Notes under the pieces: model-generated
What the model was told of the DNA's origin: nothing
Databases searched by the model: none
What the model saw: the letters and a program-made list of their open reading frames with translations, nothing else
Made by a program: the position numbers and the translations under genes
Part shown: piece after piece, positions 1-5,395 of the stretch
How positions within the stretch are numbered: position 1 is the first letter of the stretch
How the letters are laid out: each line of letters starts with the position of its first letter
Assembly: GCA_947441895.1 (NCBI GenBank)
Contig: CANEUT010000121.1
Span: 1-5,395, forward strand
Length of the DNA: 5,395 bases
Origin: Rickettsiales bacterium
Lineage (GTDB): Bacteria > Pseudomonadota > Alphaproteobacteria > Rickettsiales > UBA3002
Reading direction: 5' to 3'

Positions 1-1
1 C

Positions 2-439
2 GCCGGTCAGGCGCATCACCGTAAAATTGATATTTATACGGATTTCCCTGAAAAAATGCCCAAAATGATTGCCGATCGCGTGCGGGTGATGCAAATTTTG
101 CTGAACCTTCTGTCCAACGCCATTAAATTTACCCCGGAAGGTGGAAAAATTATTATACGCGCCTTTGCCGAGGCCGCTAAAAACAGCGTGCATTATTTCA
201 CCATCGAGGTGGAAGATAGCGGTATTGGCATGTCGCAAGCCTCTATTGATAAAGCCTTTTCAAGCTTCAATCAGGGCGATGCGGGCCTTAACCGTCGCTA
301 TGAAGGGGCAGGCCTGGGATTGCCGCTTACCAAGCGCCTGGTCGACCTGCATCACGGTAAAATTAAAATAAGTAGCAGTGAGGGCCACGGCACCAAGATA
401 ACGGTTCGCTTGACCTCTGACCCCGCGCTACTTGATTAA
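2..439 (+). CDS. Sensor histidine kinase, C-terminal ATPase domain (5' end outside window)
   Basis: This is the ATP-binding (HATPase_c) domain of a membrane or cytoplasmic sensor histidine kinase, which would autophosphorylate a histidine and pass the phosphate to a response regulator. The reading frame is open from base 2, so the gene begins upstream; the ATG at 56 is internal. All ATP-binding boxes are visible: the N box NLLSNAIKF (about 104-130), the G1 box DSGIGM (215-232), an F-box-like FSSFNQGD, and the G2 box GAGLGLPLTKRL (305-340). A typical GHGTKITVRL end precedes the TAA stop. No receiver domain follows. The histidine-bearing DHp helix and the sensor domains lie outside the window, so signal and partner are unknown. 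The GLPLTK form of the G2 box is common in PAS-type alphaproteobacterial kinases. A 73-base gap separates it from the next gene, so co-transcription is possible but not shown. Confidence 0.93.
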   Translation, partial: AGQAHHRKIDIYTDFPEKMPKMIADRVRVMQILLNLLSNAIKFTPEGGKIIIRAFAEAAKNSVHYFTIEVEDSGIGMSQASIDKAFSSFNQGDAGLNRRYEGAGLGLPLTKRLVDLHHGKIKISSSEGHGTKITVRLTSDPALLD

Positions 440-484
440 GCAATCTTTATATGGCAGAACCTACCCAATCGAGAAAATATTGAC

Positions 485-500
485 TGTATAAAAAAATACA
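485..500. promoter_or_regulatory. Inverted repeat TGTAT-N6-ATACA, candidate operator
   Basis: The two 5-base arms, TGTAT (485-489) and ATACA (496-500), are perfect inverted copies around an all-A spacer. The repeat ends one base before the Shine-Dalgarno sequence of the MarR-type gene. A TATAAA at 487-492 inside it could be a -10 element, but no convincing -35 lies at the right distance. Size and placement fit autoregulation by a dimeric MarR protein. That role is inferred, and short arms in AT-rich DNA can arise by chance. Confidence 0.4.
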
Positions 501-501
501 C

Positions 502-506
502 AGGAG
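502..506 (+). promoter_or_regulatory. Shine-Dalgarno AGGAG that fixes a TTG start
   Basis: AGGAG lies six bases before the TTG at 513. There is no ATG or GTG near the 5' end in this frame, and the first internal methionine is residue 107. The site therefore supports TTG as the true initiation codon of the regulator gene. Confidence 0.8.
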
Positions 507-512
507 ACCCAT

Positions 513-965
513 TTGAAACAGACCTACCTTGAGACCATTCTTTTAATTGAGCGCCTGCATCGCCGATTTTTGGATGTCATTAAAAGCGAACTCGATCGCT
601 TGCATTTCGATGACATCAACAACGTACAAACGCTTATTTTGTACAACATTGGCAGCGATCAGTTAACGGTGGGTGAGCTTACAAACCGTGGATATTATTT
701 GGGTACAAACGTTTCATATAATGTTAAAAACTTGGTGCAAACCGGTTATTTGATTCAAGAAAAAGCACCGCATGATAAACGCTCAACACGTGTAAAACTT
801 TCAGAAAAAGGCACTGCACTCGTTGAGAAAATGGACGCGCTGATTGAACGCAACGTAGAAGAATTGAATAAGCAAAATCCAGGTCTGACTGAACTGGCCG
901 AAACAAATAAATCGATGCACCGTCTGGAGCGTTTCTGGACAGAATATATGAACCGCCTGTATTAG
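513..965 (+). CDS. MarR-family winged-helix transcriptional regulator
   Basis: A 150-residue cytoplasmic DNA-binding protein, the usual length for MarR-type regulators, which bind palindromic operators as dimers. An N-terminal helix (residues about 5-30, ERLHRRFLDVIKSELDR) would help dimerise. The winged-helix domain covers about 35-102: a helix INNVQTLILYNIG, then LTVGELTNRG, a recognition helix in YYLGTNVSYNVKNLVQTG (61-78), and a basic wing APHDKRSTRVKLSEKG (85-100). A charged C-terminal helix (103-150) completes the dimer interface. The start is TTG, supported by AGGAG six bases upstream. It resembles an alphaproteobacterial group that, from memory, includes LdtR of Liberibacter (regulator of an L,D-transpeptidase and osmotic tolerance); I cannot confirm orthology, and no transpeptidase gene is nearby. 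The TAXI receptor gene follows after 25 bases and is a plausible target, as is its own promoter through the repeat at 485-500. Confidence 0.88.
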   Translation: MKQTYLETILLIERLHRRFLDVIKSELDRLHFDDINNVQTLILYNIGSDQLTVGELTNRGYYLGTNVSYNVKNLVQTGYLIQEKAPHDKRSTRVKLSEKGTALVEKMDALIERNVEELNKQNPGLTELAETNKSMHRLERFWTEYMNRLY

Positions 966-990
966 GCATGCTTGCATAGGGGTTAAGCAC

Positions 991-2079
991 ATGAAAACAT
1001 TGCTCACCATCATCGCGGCTTTTGCCTTTGTGGCCATGGCTCCCGCATCGCACGCACAGGAAAACATTGTTACCATCGGCACGGGTTCAGTAACGGGTGT
1101 TTATTATCCAACGGGTGGAGCAATTTGTCGCCTCATGAATCGTGGCCGAAAAGAACACGGCATTCGCTGTTTTGTTGAATCAACTGGTGGCTCTATTTAC
1201 AATTTGCGTGCGCTGCGCGATGGTGAAATCAGTTTTGGTATTGTCCAGTCAGACTGGCAATATAATGCTTATCGCGGCGAAGGTGCTTTTGCCGATGGTC
1301 CCCCTTTCCGTGATTTGCGTTCGGTGTTTTCGCTGCATAGTGAAATGTTCACCGTGGCTGTTTCGAAAGATAGCGGTATCAAAAATTTTGAAGGCTTAAA
1401 AGGTAAGCGCGTTAACATTGGTGATGCTGGTTCGGGCATGCGCGACATTATGCAAAACCTGATGGATGCCAATGGCTGGACCAAAGCCAACTTTGCCGAA
1501 GTAAGCGAACTGAAACCTGCTGAAGCAACGCAAGCGCTGTGTGCGGGTAAATTAGATGCTATGGTATTCGCCGCCGGCCATCCCAATGGCTTGATTCAGG
1601 AAATCACTTCCACCTGTGGTGCCAAACTCATTGCGGTGGAAGGCAAAGAAGTGGATCAACTCATTACCAAAAATCCTTATTACGCCCGCACGGCTATTCC
1701 TGGCGGCATGTATCCGGGTAACACACAAAACACGCCAACATTTGGCGTGAAAGCAACGCTGGTAACCACCGCCGATGCCGATGAAGAAACGGTTTATCAG
1801 CTCGCCAAATCGGTTTTTGATAATTTTGATAGTTTTAAAACGCTGCATTTTGTTTTTGCCACGCTTGATAAAGAACGCATGGTGACTGCAGGGCTTGTTG
1901 CTCCCATTCACCCTGGTGCGCTGCGCTATTTCCGCGAAGTTGGCTTGCTAAAAGACGAAGGTAAACAAGTCAGCATTCCGGTTTCTTCGCCGCCAGCCGT
2001 TGCTTCAACATCTGCACCCGCAAAATTGCTTCGCCCGTTGCCCGGCATCGACCCTATCGATGTTGAAGGTAACGAGTAG
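991..2079 (+). CDS. TAXI-family TRAP transporter solute-binding protein (periplasmic)
   Basis: A 362-residue periplasmic receptor of the TAXI type, which in known systems captures a small carboxylate or amino-acid-like ligand and hands it to a TRAP membrane permease. Residues 1-22 form a Sec signal peptide (MKT, hydrophobic core, ASHA), with likely cleavage before QEN. The family signature IGTGSVTGVYYPTGGAICRL occupies about 29-48, followed by RCFVESTGGSIYNLRALRDGE (59-79) and the conserved VQSDWQYNAY (85-94). The second lobe contains KGKRVNIGDAGSGMR (137-151) and the end of the fold at PIHPGALRYFREVGLLK (305-321). A Shine-Dalgarno AGGGG (978-982) lies eight bases before the ATG. Unusually, about 40 residues rich in Pro, Ala and Ser follow the fold. 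No TRAP membrane subunit is encoded in the window, so the permease must lie elsewhere or be absent. The ligand is unknown. It is probably co-transcribed with the MarR-type regulator. Confidence 0.93.
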   Translation: MKTLLTIIAAFAFVAMAPASHAQENIVTIGTGSVTGVYYPTGGAICRLMNRGRKEHGIRCFVESTGGSIYNLRALRDGEISFGIVQSDWQYNAYRGEGAFADGPPFRDLRSVFSLHSEMFTVAVSKDSGIKNFEGLKGKRVNIGDAGSGMRDIMQNLMDANGWTKANFAEVSELKPAEATQALCAGKLDAMVFAAGHPNGLIQEITSTCGAKLIAVEGKEVDQLITKNPYYARTAIPGGMYPGNTQNTPTFGVKATLVTTADADEETVYQLAKSVFDNFDSFKTLHFVFATLDKERMVTAGLVAPIHPGALRYFREVGLLKDEGKQVSIPVSSPPAVASTSAPAKLLRPLPGIDPIDVEGNE

Positions 2080-2085
2080 TCGTTA
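2070..2085. repeat. Inverted repeat across the convergent gene ends
   Basis: TAACGA (2070-2075) and TCGTTA (2080-2085) are perfect inverted copies around GTAG. The repeat contains the TAG stop of the TAXI gene and lies three bases from the stop of the convergent synthase gene. RNA from either strand could form a 6-bp stem with a 4-base loop. Neither strand has a U-run after the stem and the stem is AT-rich, so a canonical intrinsic terminator is unlikely. A weak bidirectional end signal is possible. Confidence 0.35.
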
Positions 2086-2088
2086 AAA

Positions 2089-3108
2089 TTAGTGGCTGCG
2101 TGCTACGGCAAATTCAGCCGCTTCGAGCATTGCGTTTTTAGCGGCAGATGCCGGGAAACCATTGAGTGCATTACGTGCAGCATCCGCAAAATTTTCTGCT
2201 ACAGCGATGGTTTTTGTAAATGCTTCATGTTGGGCGAGCAAATTTTTTGCGCGCCGTAAATCATCATCGCTGATGCTTTCACCGTTTTGAATGGCGCTTT
2301 CCCAAAAAGCACGCTCGTCAGCACTACCTTGTTGATAGGCAATCAACACCGGCAATGTTACTTTGCCATCACGGAAATCATCGCCAATAGCTTTGCCCAA
2401 ATCTTCTTCACTGGCCTGATAATCGAGCGCATCATCGACTAATTGAAACGCCATGCCCAATGCCTGACCATAGGCGCGTAATGGTTCGCGCCACTGGGGT
2501 TGATCACTTACCACGGCGCCAATTTCACAGGCGGCAGCAAACAAGGCGGCCGTTTTGGCCGACAGCACTTGTTCGTAAATATCTTGCGTAATCGACAAAT
2601 CGTGGCTGACCATCAGCTGGTGCACTTCGCCCGAAGCGATAATGGCCGATGCATCGGATAGAATTTTCAGCACATCCAGCGAGCCATCTTTTACCATCAG
2701 CTGAAAAGCACGACTGAACAAAAAATCACCCACCAGCACGCTGGATTTATTGCCCCACAAAGCATTGGCAGTAGCGGCACCACGGCGTAAATGGCTTTCA
2801 TCCACCACGTCATCATGCAGCAAGGTTGCGGTGTGAATGAACTCAACACAGGCTGCAAGCCGCACATGACGTTCACCTTCATAACCACACAGCTTTGCGG
2901 CCGCCACGGTAAGGCTGGGGCGCAAGCGTTTGCCACCGGCCGCAATAATGTGCGATGCCAAATCATTGATAAGGGGAATATCACTATTCCCGTGCTCTAA
3001 AATAACCTGATTCACGCGCACCATGTCAGTGGCGACCAAATGCTTGAGCGCGCTCATATCGGCACGGTGGGTGAAAGGCGTTAAACTGGCGGTAGCGGTG
3101 GCGGTCAT
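2089..3108 (-). CDS. ispB: Long-chain polyprenyl diphosphate synthase (octaprenyl/decaprenyl type)
   Basis: A 339-residue trans-prenyltransferase that condenses isopentenyl diphosphate onto an allylic diphosphate to make the isoprenoid tail of ubiquinone. Landmarks in order: GGKRLRP (58-64), which binds diphosphate; the first Asp-rich motif HDDVVDE (D99, D100, D103), which holds Mg2+; RRG (108-110); GDFLFSRAF (127-135); K185-T186; and the second Asp-rich motif QLVDDALDY (D225, D226, D229), followed by GKAIGDDFRDGKVTLP. Alanine at position 94, five residues before the first motif, and the stretch EFIHTATLLHDDVVDE match E. coli IspB and fit a long product; exact chain length cannot be read from this. 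The ATG at 3108 has no clear Shine-Dalgarno. Met18 (3055-3057) aligns better with the E. coli start but also lacks one. The gene follows the FliK-like gene by 27 bases and is probably in the same transcript. The symbol reflects family resemblance. Confidence 0.93.
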   Translation of the reverse strand: MTATATASLTPFTHRADMSALKHLVATDMVRVNQVILEHGNSDIPLINDLASHIIAAGGKRLRPSLTVAAAKLCGYEGERHVRLAACVEFIHTATLLHDDVVDESHLRRGAATANALWGNKSSVLVGDFLFSRAFQLMVKDGSLDVLKILSDASAIIASGEVHQLMVSHDLSITQDIYEQVLSAKTAALFAAACEIGAVVSDQPQWREPLRAYGQALGMAFQLVDDALDYQASEEDLGKAIGDDFRDGKVTLPVLIAYQQGSADERAFWESAIQNGESISDDDLRRAKNLLAQHEAFTKTIAVAENFADAARNALNGFPASAAKNAMLEAAEFAVARSH

Positions 3109-3119
3109 ACATGATGCGT

Positions 3120-3134
3120 AGCCCAGCGCAGGCT
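3120..3134 (-). other. Possible small hairpin between FliK-like and synthase genes
   Basis: On the minus strand AGCC (3134-3131) can pair with GGCT (3123-3120), extended by two G-U pairs, around a 3-base loop. It occupies much of the 27-base gap upstream of the synthase ATG, where no good Shine-Dalgarno is visible. No U-run follows, so it is not a terminator. It may be chance. Confidence 0.2.
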
Positions 3135-3135
3135 C

Positions 3136-5133
3136 TCAGGCAAGGATTGTGTGCGCCGAATCACCAGAACTGGGTTGCTGCTCACTGGCTAAGGGGCGCA
3201 CAAAATGCTGCACTCCTTGCTGAAAGGCAAGTTGACCCTTGAGGCCCGTTAGTTGAAGTGCATTCTCAAAAACATCGCGAATGCCTTGCGAAACCTCGCT
3301 ATTTAGGGGTTTGCTGCTGCGAATTACTAAATCAAACGCTTTATTTTTCTCAAAACTACGAACAAATCCATCGAATTGAAGATCACCCAAATGTGATGTA
3401 TCAATCTCGATAATAAACCGTTGTCCGCAATCATTTGGGCTTTTATTTTTATTCGCCTCATCATCTTTGCGAATATAAAGCCGCGCTTGTTGTAGCTCAT
3501 GACCAAACAGCATGGGCAGCATGATGCCCGACCACTGGGTGAGGGGAGAATTAATATAAAATTGCTGCATTTGCGCCATATCGCTATCTAGCCGTTTTAT
3601 AAGATCGGGAGCGAATGCTTTTAAGCGACTCACCGTATTTTTTCCCAACCAATCACCCACATCGCCAGCTTTCACGGCAGCCATAAAAAACAAAAGGCCA
3701 CTACTTAATTTGGGGCCAAGATTTGGCATATGTTGCAGCACTTCGCGGGTGAGTGCTGGGTCTTGGGTTTGCAGTATGTTCAGCGCATCACCCAAATGTT
3801 GCCAATCACGGGTTAGGCTGGTGATGGTTTGTAATTCGCTGCTTAGTGGCGTTAACAAGGGCAAATTTGTTGATTCTATCACCTCTGCTTTGAGGGTTAG
3901 ACTGGTGCCGGTGGGCAATAGTTGCGCGGTATAAAGCTTCAAGGTGGCAAATTTGGTGTGTAAAATATTAGCGCCGTCGGCTTCGTGACCAATGACTGCG
4001 GCGTGCAATGGCACATCGGCAATGGGCAGCTGATTCAACGATGTTGCGGGCGGCGCGTAAACTGTGGATTTTACCATTGTTTCGAATGGTGGAACTGCAT
4101 TTCTGGCAATAGTGTTTGGTGTGGATGGTGACACCGGTGCTGCTTCTGAATTAAGTGGCGGCGCGAATGATTTTGTCTGGATAAAATTTGCTTCTTCAGG
4201 AAGGTTGGGTTCTGGAAGTGATGTTGCCGCGGCTTTTGTGCTAATAACAGCGGATGGTGCTGCCGCAGTAGTGGTAACTATTGGCTCAGATGTTGGATCA
4301 GTCACCACATCACCCGTCGCTTGAGTGACAGCGCCGCTGCTGGATTTAAATAGCTGTTTAATGGTGGTGTTAGCCGATTGAGCTGACGAAGCGGTTGGCT
4401 GATCATCAGCTAATGGAGGGGGCACGGATTGTGTTTTGACTTCTTCTGCACGCTTGGTTTGTGATGGTATTTGGGGCAACAATGTGGCTGGCAATGTGGG
4501 TTCAGGAATGGAGCTGATGGATACGGGCAGTGGCGGCAATTCCAAATCAAGCACGATTAATTTAAGTGCTGTTCCGGCGGGCAAATTGCGAAGTGCCGCG
4601 GGCACATTATCTTGTTCGATGGGTGATAAAATGACCGATTTTTGAGCGTTCGCAAGTAGCGCATTAAGCGGATTAAGCACTAATGCTTGCAACACGGGTT
4701 GCGAAAGCGCTGCGGTTGCACCAGTGGGTGCTATTGCCGGTTGTAAAATTGGCACACCACGAAACGTGGGCGCAGCAATACTATCTGCTGTGACGGCGCG
4801 TGTATTTTGCGTGCTGTAATCTTGCAAACTCAACCCATCGACGGTCACAATACGCGCTCGGCTGGTTTGTGTGGCGTCGACCCGAAAAACCACAATGCTT
4901 CCTGTTTTTAAAAACACTTCGCTATTTATTGCCAAATCACCCACGGGTGTTCGCAGAATTGGGTTTCCTTGGCTGTCGCGATTAATAACAAACCCCTCTA
5001 CGGTGGTACCGTTAGCAAGATTGGCAAGTGGGTTGGGCGTAGCCGATGTGCCCTGTTGCGGCACCGCCGTGGTAAGCGGCTGAATGGTAATGGTATTGTT
5101 AACGGGCGCTAAGGGTATGATCGGATTGTTCAT
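3136..5133 (-). CDS. FliK-like protein (flagellar hook-length control, C-terminal domain type)
   Basis: A 665-residue protein with the layout of FliK-type hook-length regulators, which gauge hook length and switch the flagellar export gate: a long flexible linker and a compact C-terminal domain. A beta-rich N-terminal module covers about 40-88 (VEGFVINRDSQGNPIL, FLKTGSIVVFRVD). Residues about 201-370 are a Pro/Ala/Ser/Thr-rich, probably disordered linker with almost no aromatic residues. A second beta module at about 374-420 resembles the first, and a helical region spans about 430-530. The C-terminal part (about 535-645) has FIIEIDTSHLGDLQFDGFV, VIRSS and a helix before LTGLKGQLAF, similar in pattern to the FliK Flg_hook domain. 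There is no signal peptide. A Shine-Dalgarno AGGTGGG (5142-5136) precedes the ATG. Location 14 bases after a FlhG-like gene supports a flagellar role. Sequence match to true FliK is weak, so it may be a paralogue of uncertain function. Confidence 0.7.
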   Translation of the reverse strand: MNNPIIPLAPVNNTITIQPLTTAVPQQGTSATPNPLANLANGTTVEGFVINRDSQGNPILRTPVGDLAINSEVFLKTGSIVVFRVDATQTSRARIVTVDGLSLQDYSTQNTRAVTADSIAAPTFRGVPILQPAIAPTGATAALSQPVLQALVLNPLNALLANAQKSVILSPIEQDNVPAALRNLPAGTALKLIVLDLELPPLPVSISSIPEPTLPATLLPQIPSQTKRAEEVKTQSVPPPLADDQPTASSAQSANTTIKQLFKSSSGAVTQATGDVVTDPTSEPIVTTTAAAPSAVISTKAAATSLPEPNLPEEANFIQTKSFAPPLNSEAAPVSPSTPNTIARNAVPPFETMVKSTVYAPPATSLNQLPIADVPLHAAVIGHEADGANILHTKFATLKLYTAQLLPTGTSLTLKAEVIESTNLPLLTPLSSELQTITSLTRDWQHLGDALNILQTQDPALTREVLQHMPNLGPKLSSGLLFFMAAVKAGDVGDWLGKNTVSRLKAFAPDLIKRLDSDMAQMQQFYINSPLTQWSGIMLPMLFGHELQQARLYIRKDDEANKNKSPNDCGQRFIIEIDTSHLGDLQFDGFVRSFEKNKAFDLVIRSSKPLNSEVSQGIRDVFENALQLTGLKGQLAFQQGVQHFVRPLASEQQPSSGDSAHTILA

Positions 5134-5147
5134 GACCCACCTATCCG

Positions 5148-5395
5148 TTATTCTTTACGCAGCAGCTTAATGGAGATGCTTGCAGCATCAGTGGCGGCGG
5201 TTGTGTGCGGCGCTTTTTCCAGTAACGATGATTGCGAGCGAATGGCATCTTTCACTTTATTATCTTTGCGAATAACACCCAGCAAGGGCGGTGAGTATTT
5301 CAAAAAGTTGGTGGTGGCACGATTGATGGTGGCATAGCTTTGCTCACCCTCGCGCTGCGATGCCGCCTGGTTCACCACAATTTGCACCGCGGGAG
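5148..5395 (-). CDS. flhG: FlhG/MinD-like ATPase, C-terminal part (5' end outside window)
   Basis: The last 81 complete codons of a ParA/MinD-superfamily P-loop ATPase. Such FlhG (FleN, YlxH) proteins are cytoplasmic and membrane-associated, and control flagellar number and position together with FlhF. The frame is open to the right edge; the GTG at 5387 is an internal valine, not a start. The visible end carries the strand VQIVVNQA, then REGEQSYATINRATTNFL, the strand-turn SPPLLGVIRKDNKVKDAIRSQSSLLE, and a final short helix ending KLLRKE. The pattern of VVN, LLG-I-x-D and V-x-x-A-I-x-x-Q is typical of FlhG-type MinD proteins. The Walker A and nucleotide-binding motifs lie outside the window, so activity cannot be judged. 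It is the upstream neighbour of the FliK-like gene, 14 bases away. A general MinD/ParA protein is the main alternative. Confidence 0.72.
   Translation of the reverse strand, partial: PAVQIVVNQAASQREGEQSYATINRATTNFLKYSPPLLGVIRKDNKVKDAIRSQSSLLEKAPHTTAATDAASISIKLLRKE

Noticed and set aside
434..445. GATT-AAGC-AATC hairpin at the end of the kinase gene as a terminator
   Set aside because: The stem is only four base pairs, AT-rich, and is followed by just three T before the run is broken; too weak to call.
480..485. TTGACT resembling a -35 box upstream of the MarR-type gene
   Set aside because: A -10 box at normal spacing would fall on the Shine-Dalgarno (about 503-508), where the sequence has no resemblance to TATAAT, and transcription would start inside or after the start codon.
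966..977. GCATGC palindrome and ATGC-TT-GCAT repeat between regulator and receptor genes
   Set aside because: Very short arms in a 25-base gap that also holds the receptor's ribosome-binding site; it does not match the TGTAT-N6-ATACA repeat and is likely chance.
801..1082. Minus-strand open frames across the regulator and the receptor start
   Set aside because: They overlap two well-supported plus-strand genes, have no recognisable domain and contain Cys/His-rich, unlikely protein sequence; they are shadows.
3109..3138. Read-through of the FliK-like TGA to fuse it with the synthase
   Set aside because: The frames are the same with nine sense codons between, but nothing suggests recoding and both proteins are complete on their own.
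4064..4324. Plus-strand open frame of Gly/Ala/Val-rich composition within the FliK-like gene
   Set aside because: Its composition is the complement of the Pro/Ala/Thr-rich linker on the opposite strand, and it lacks independent coding evidence.

Overview
The window looks like chromosomal DNA from a flagellated alphaproteobacterium of moderate GC content. The evidence is the MarR-type regulator with an ERLHRRFLDVIK start, which I know mainly from alphaproteobacteria. Supporting it are an IspB-type long-chain polyprenyl diphosphate synthase, a TAXI-family periplasmic binding protein, and a FlhG-like ATPase next to a FliK-like protein. I cannot name a genus. I see no mobile elements, CRISPR array, rRNA or tRNA.

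Left half, plus strand: the window opens inside a sensor histidine kinase of which only the ATPase domain is present (to 439). After a 73-base gap with a perfect inverted repeat comes a small MarR/winged-helix regulator that starts at TTG (513-965). It is followed 25 bases later by a TAXI-type TRAP transporter binding protein with a signal peptide (991-2079). Regulator and receptor are probably co-transcribed, but no TRAP membrane subunit is present in the window.

Right half, minus strand, read from right to left: the C-terminal end of a FlhG/MinD-like ATPase (5395-5148) is followed after 14 bases by a 665-residue FliK-like protein (5133-3136). After 27 more bases comes a polyprenyl diphosphate synthase (3108-2089). 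The close same-strand spacing suggests one transcription unit in which flagellar assembly genes precede a quinone side-chain gene.

The two halves converge with only 9 bases between stop codons, and a perfect 6-bp inverted repeat spans that junction. The most interesting signals are an apparently duplicated beta-rich module inside the FliK-like protein, the inverted repeat just upstream of the regulator, and the membrane-subunit-less TAXI receptor paired with that regulator. Nothing here amounts to a clearly new biological system.
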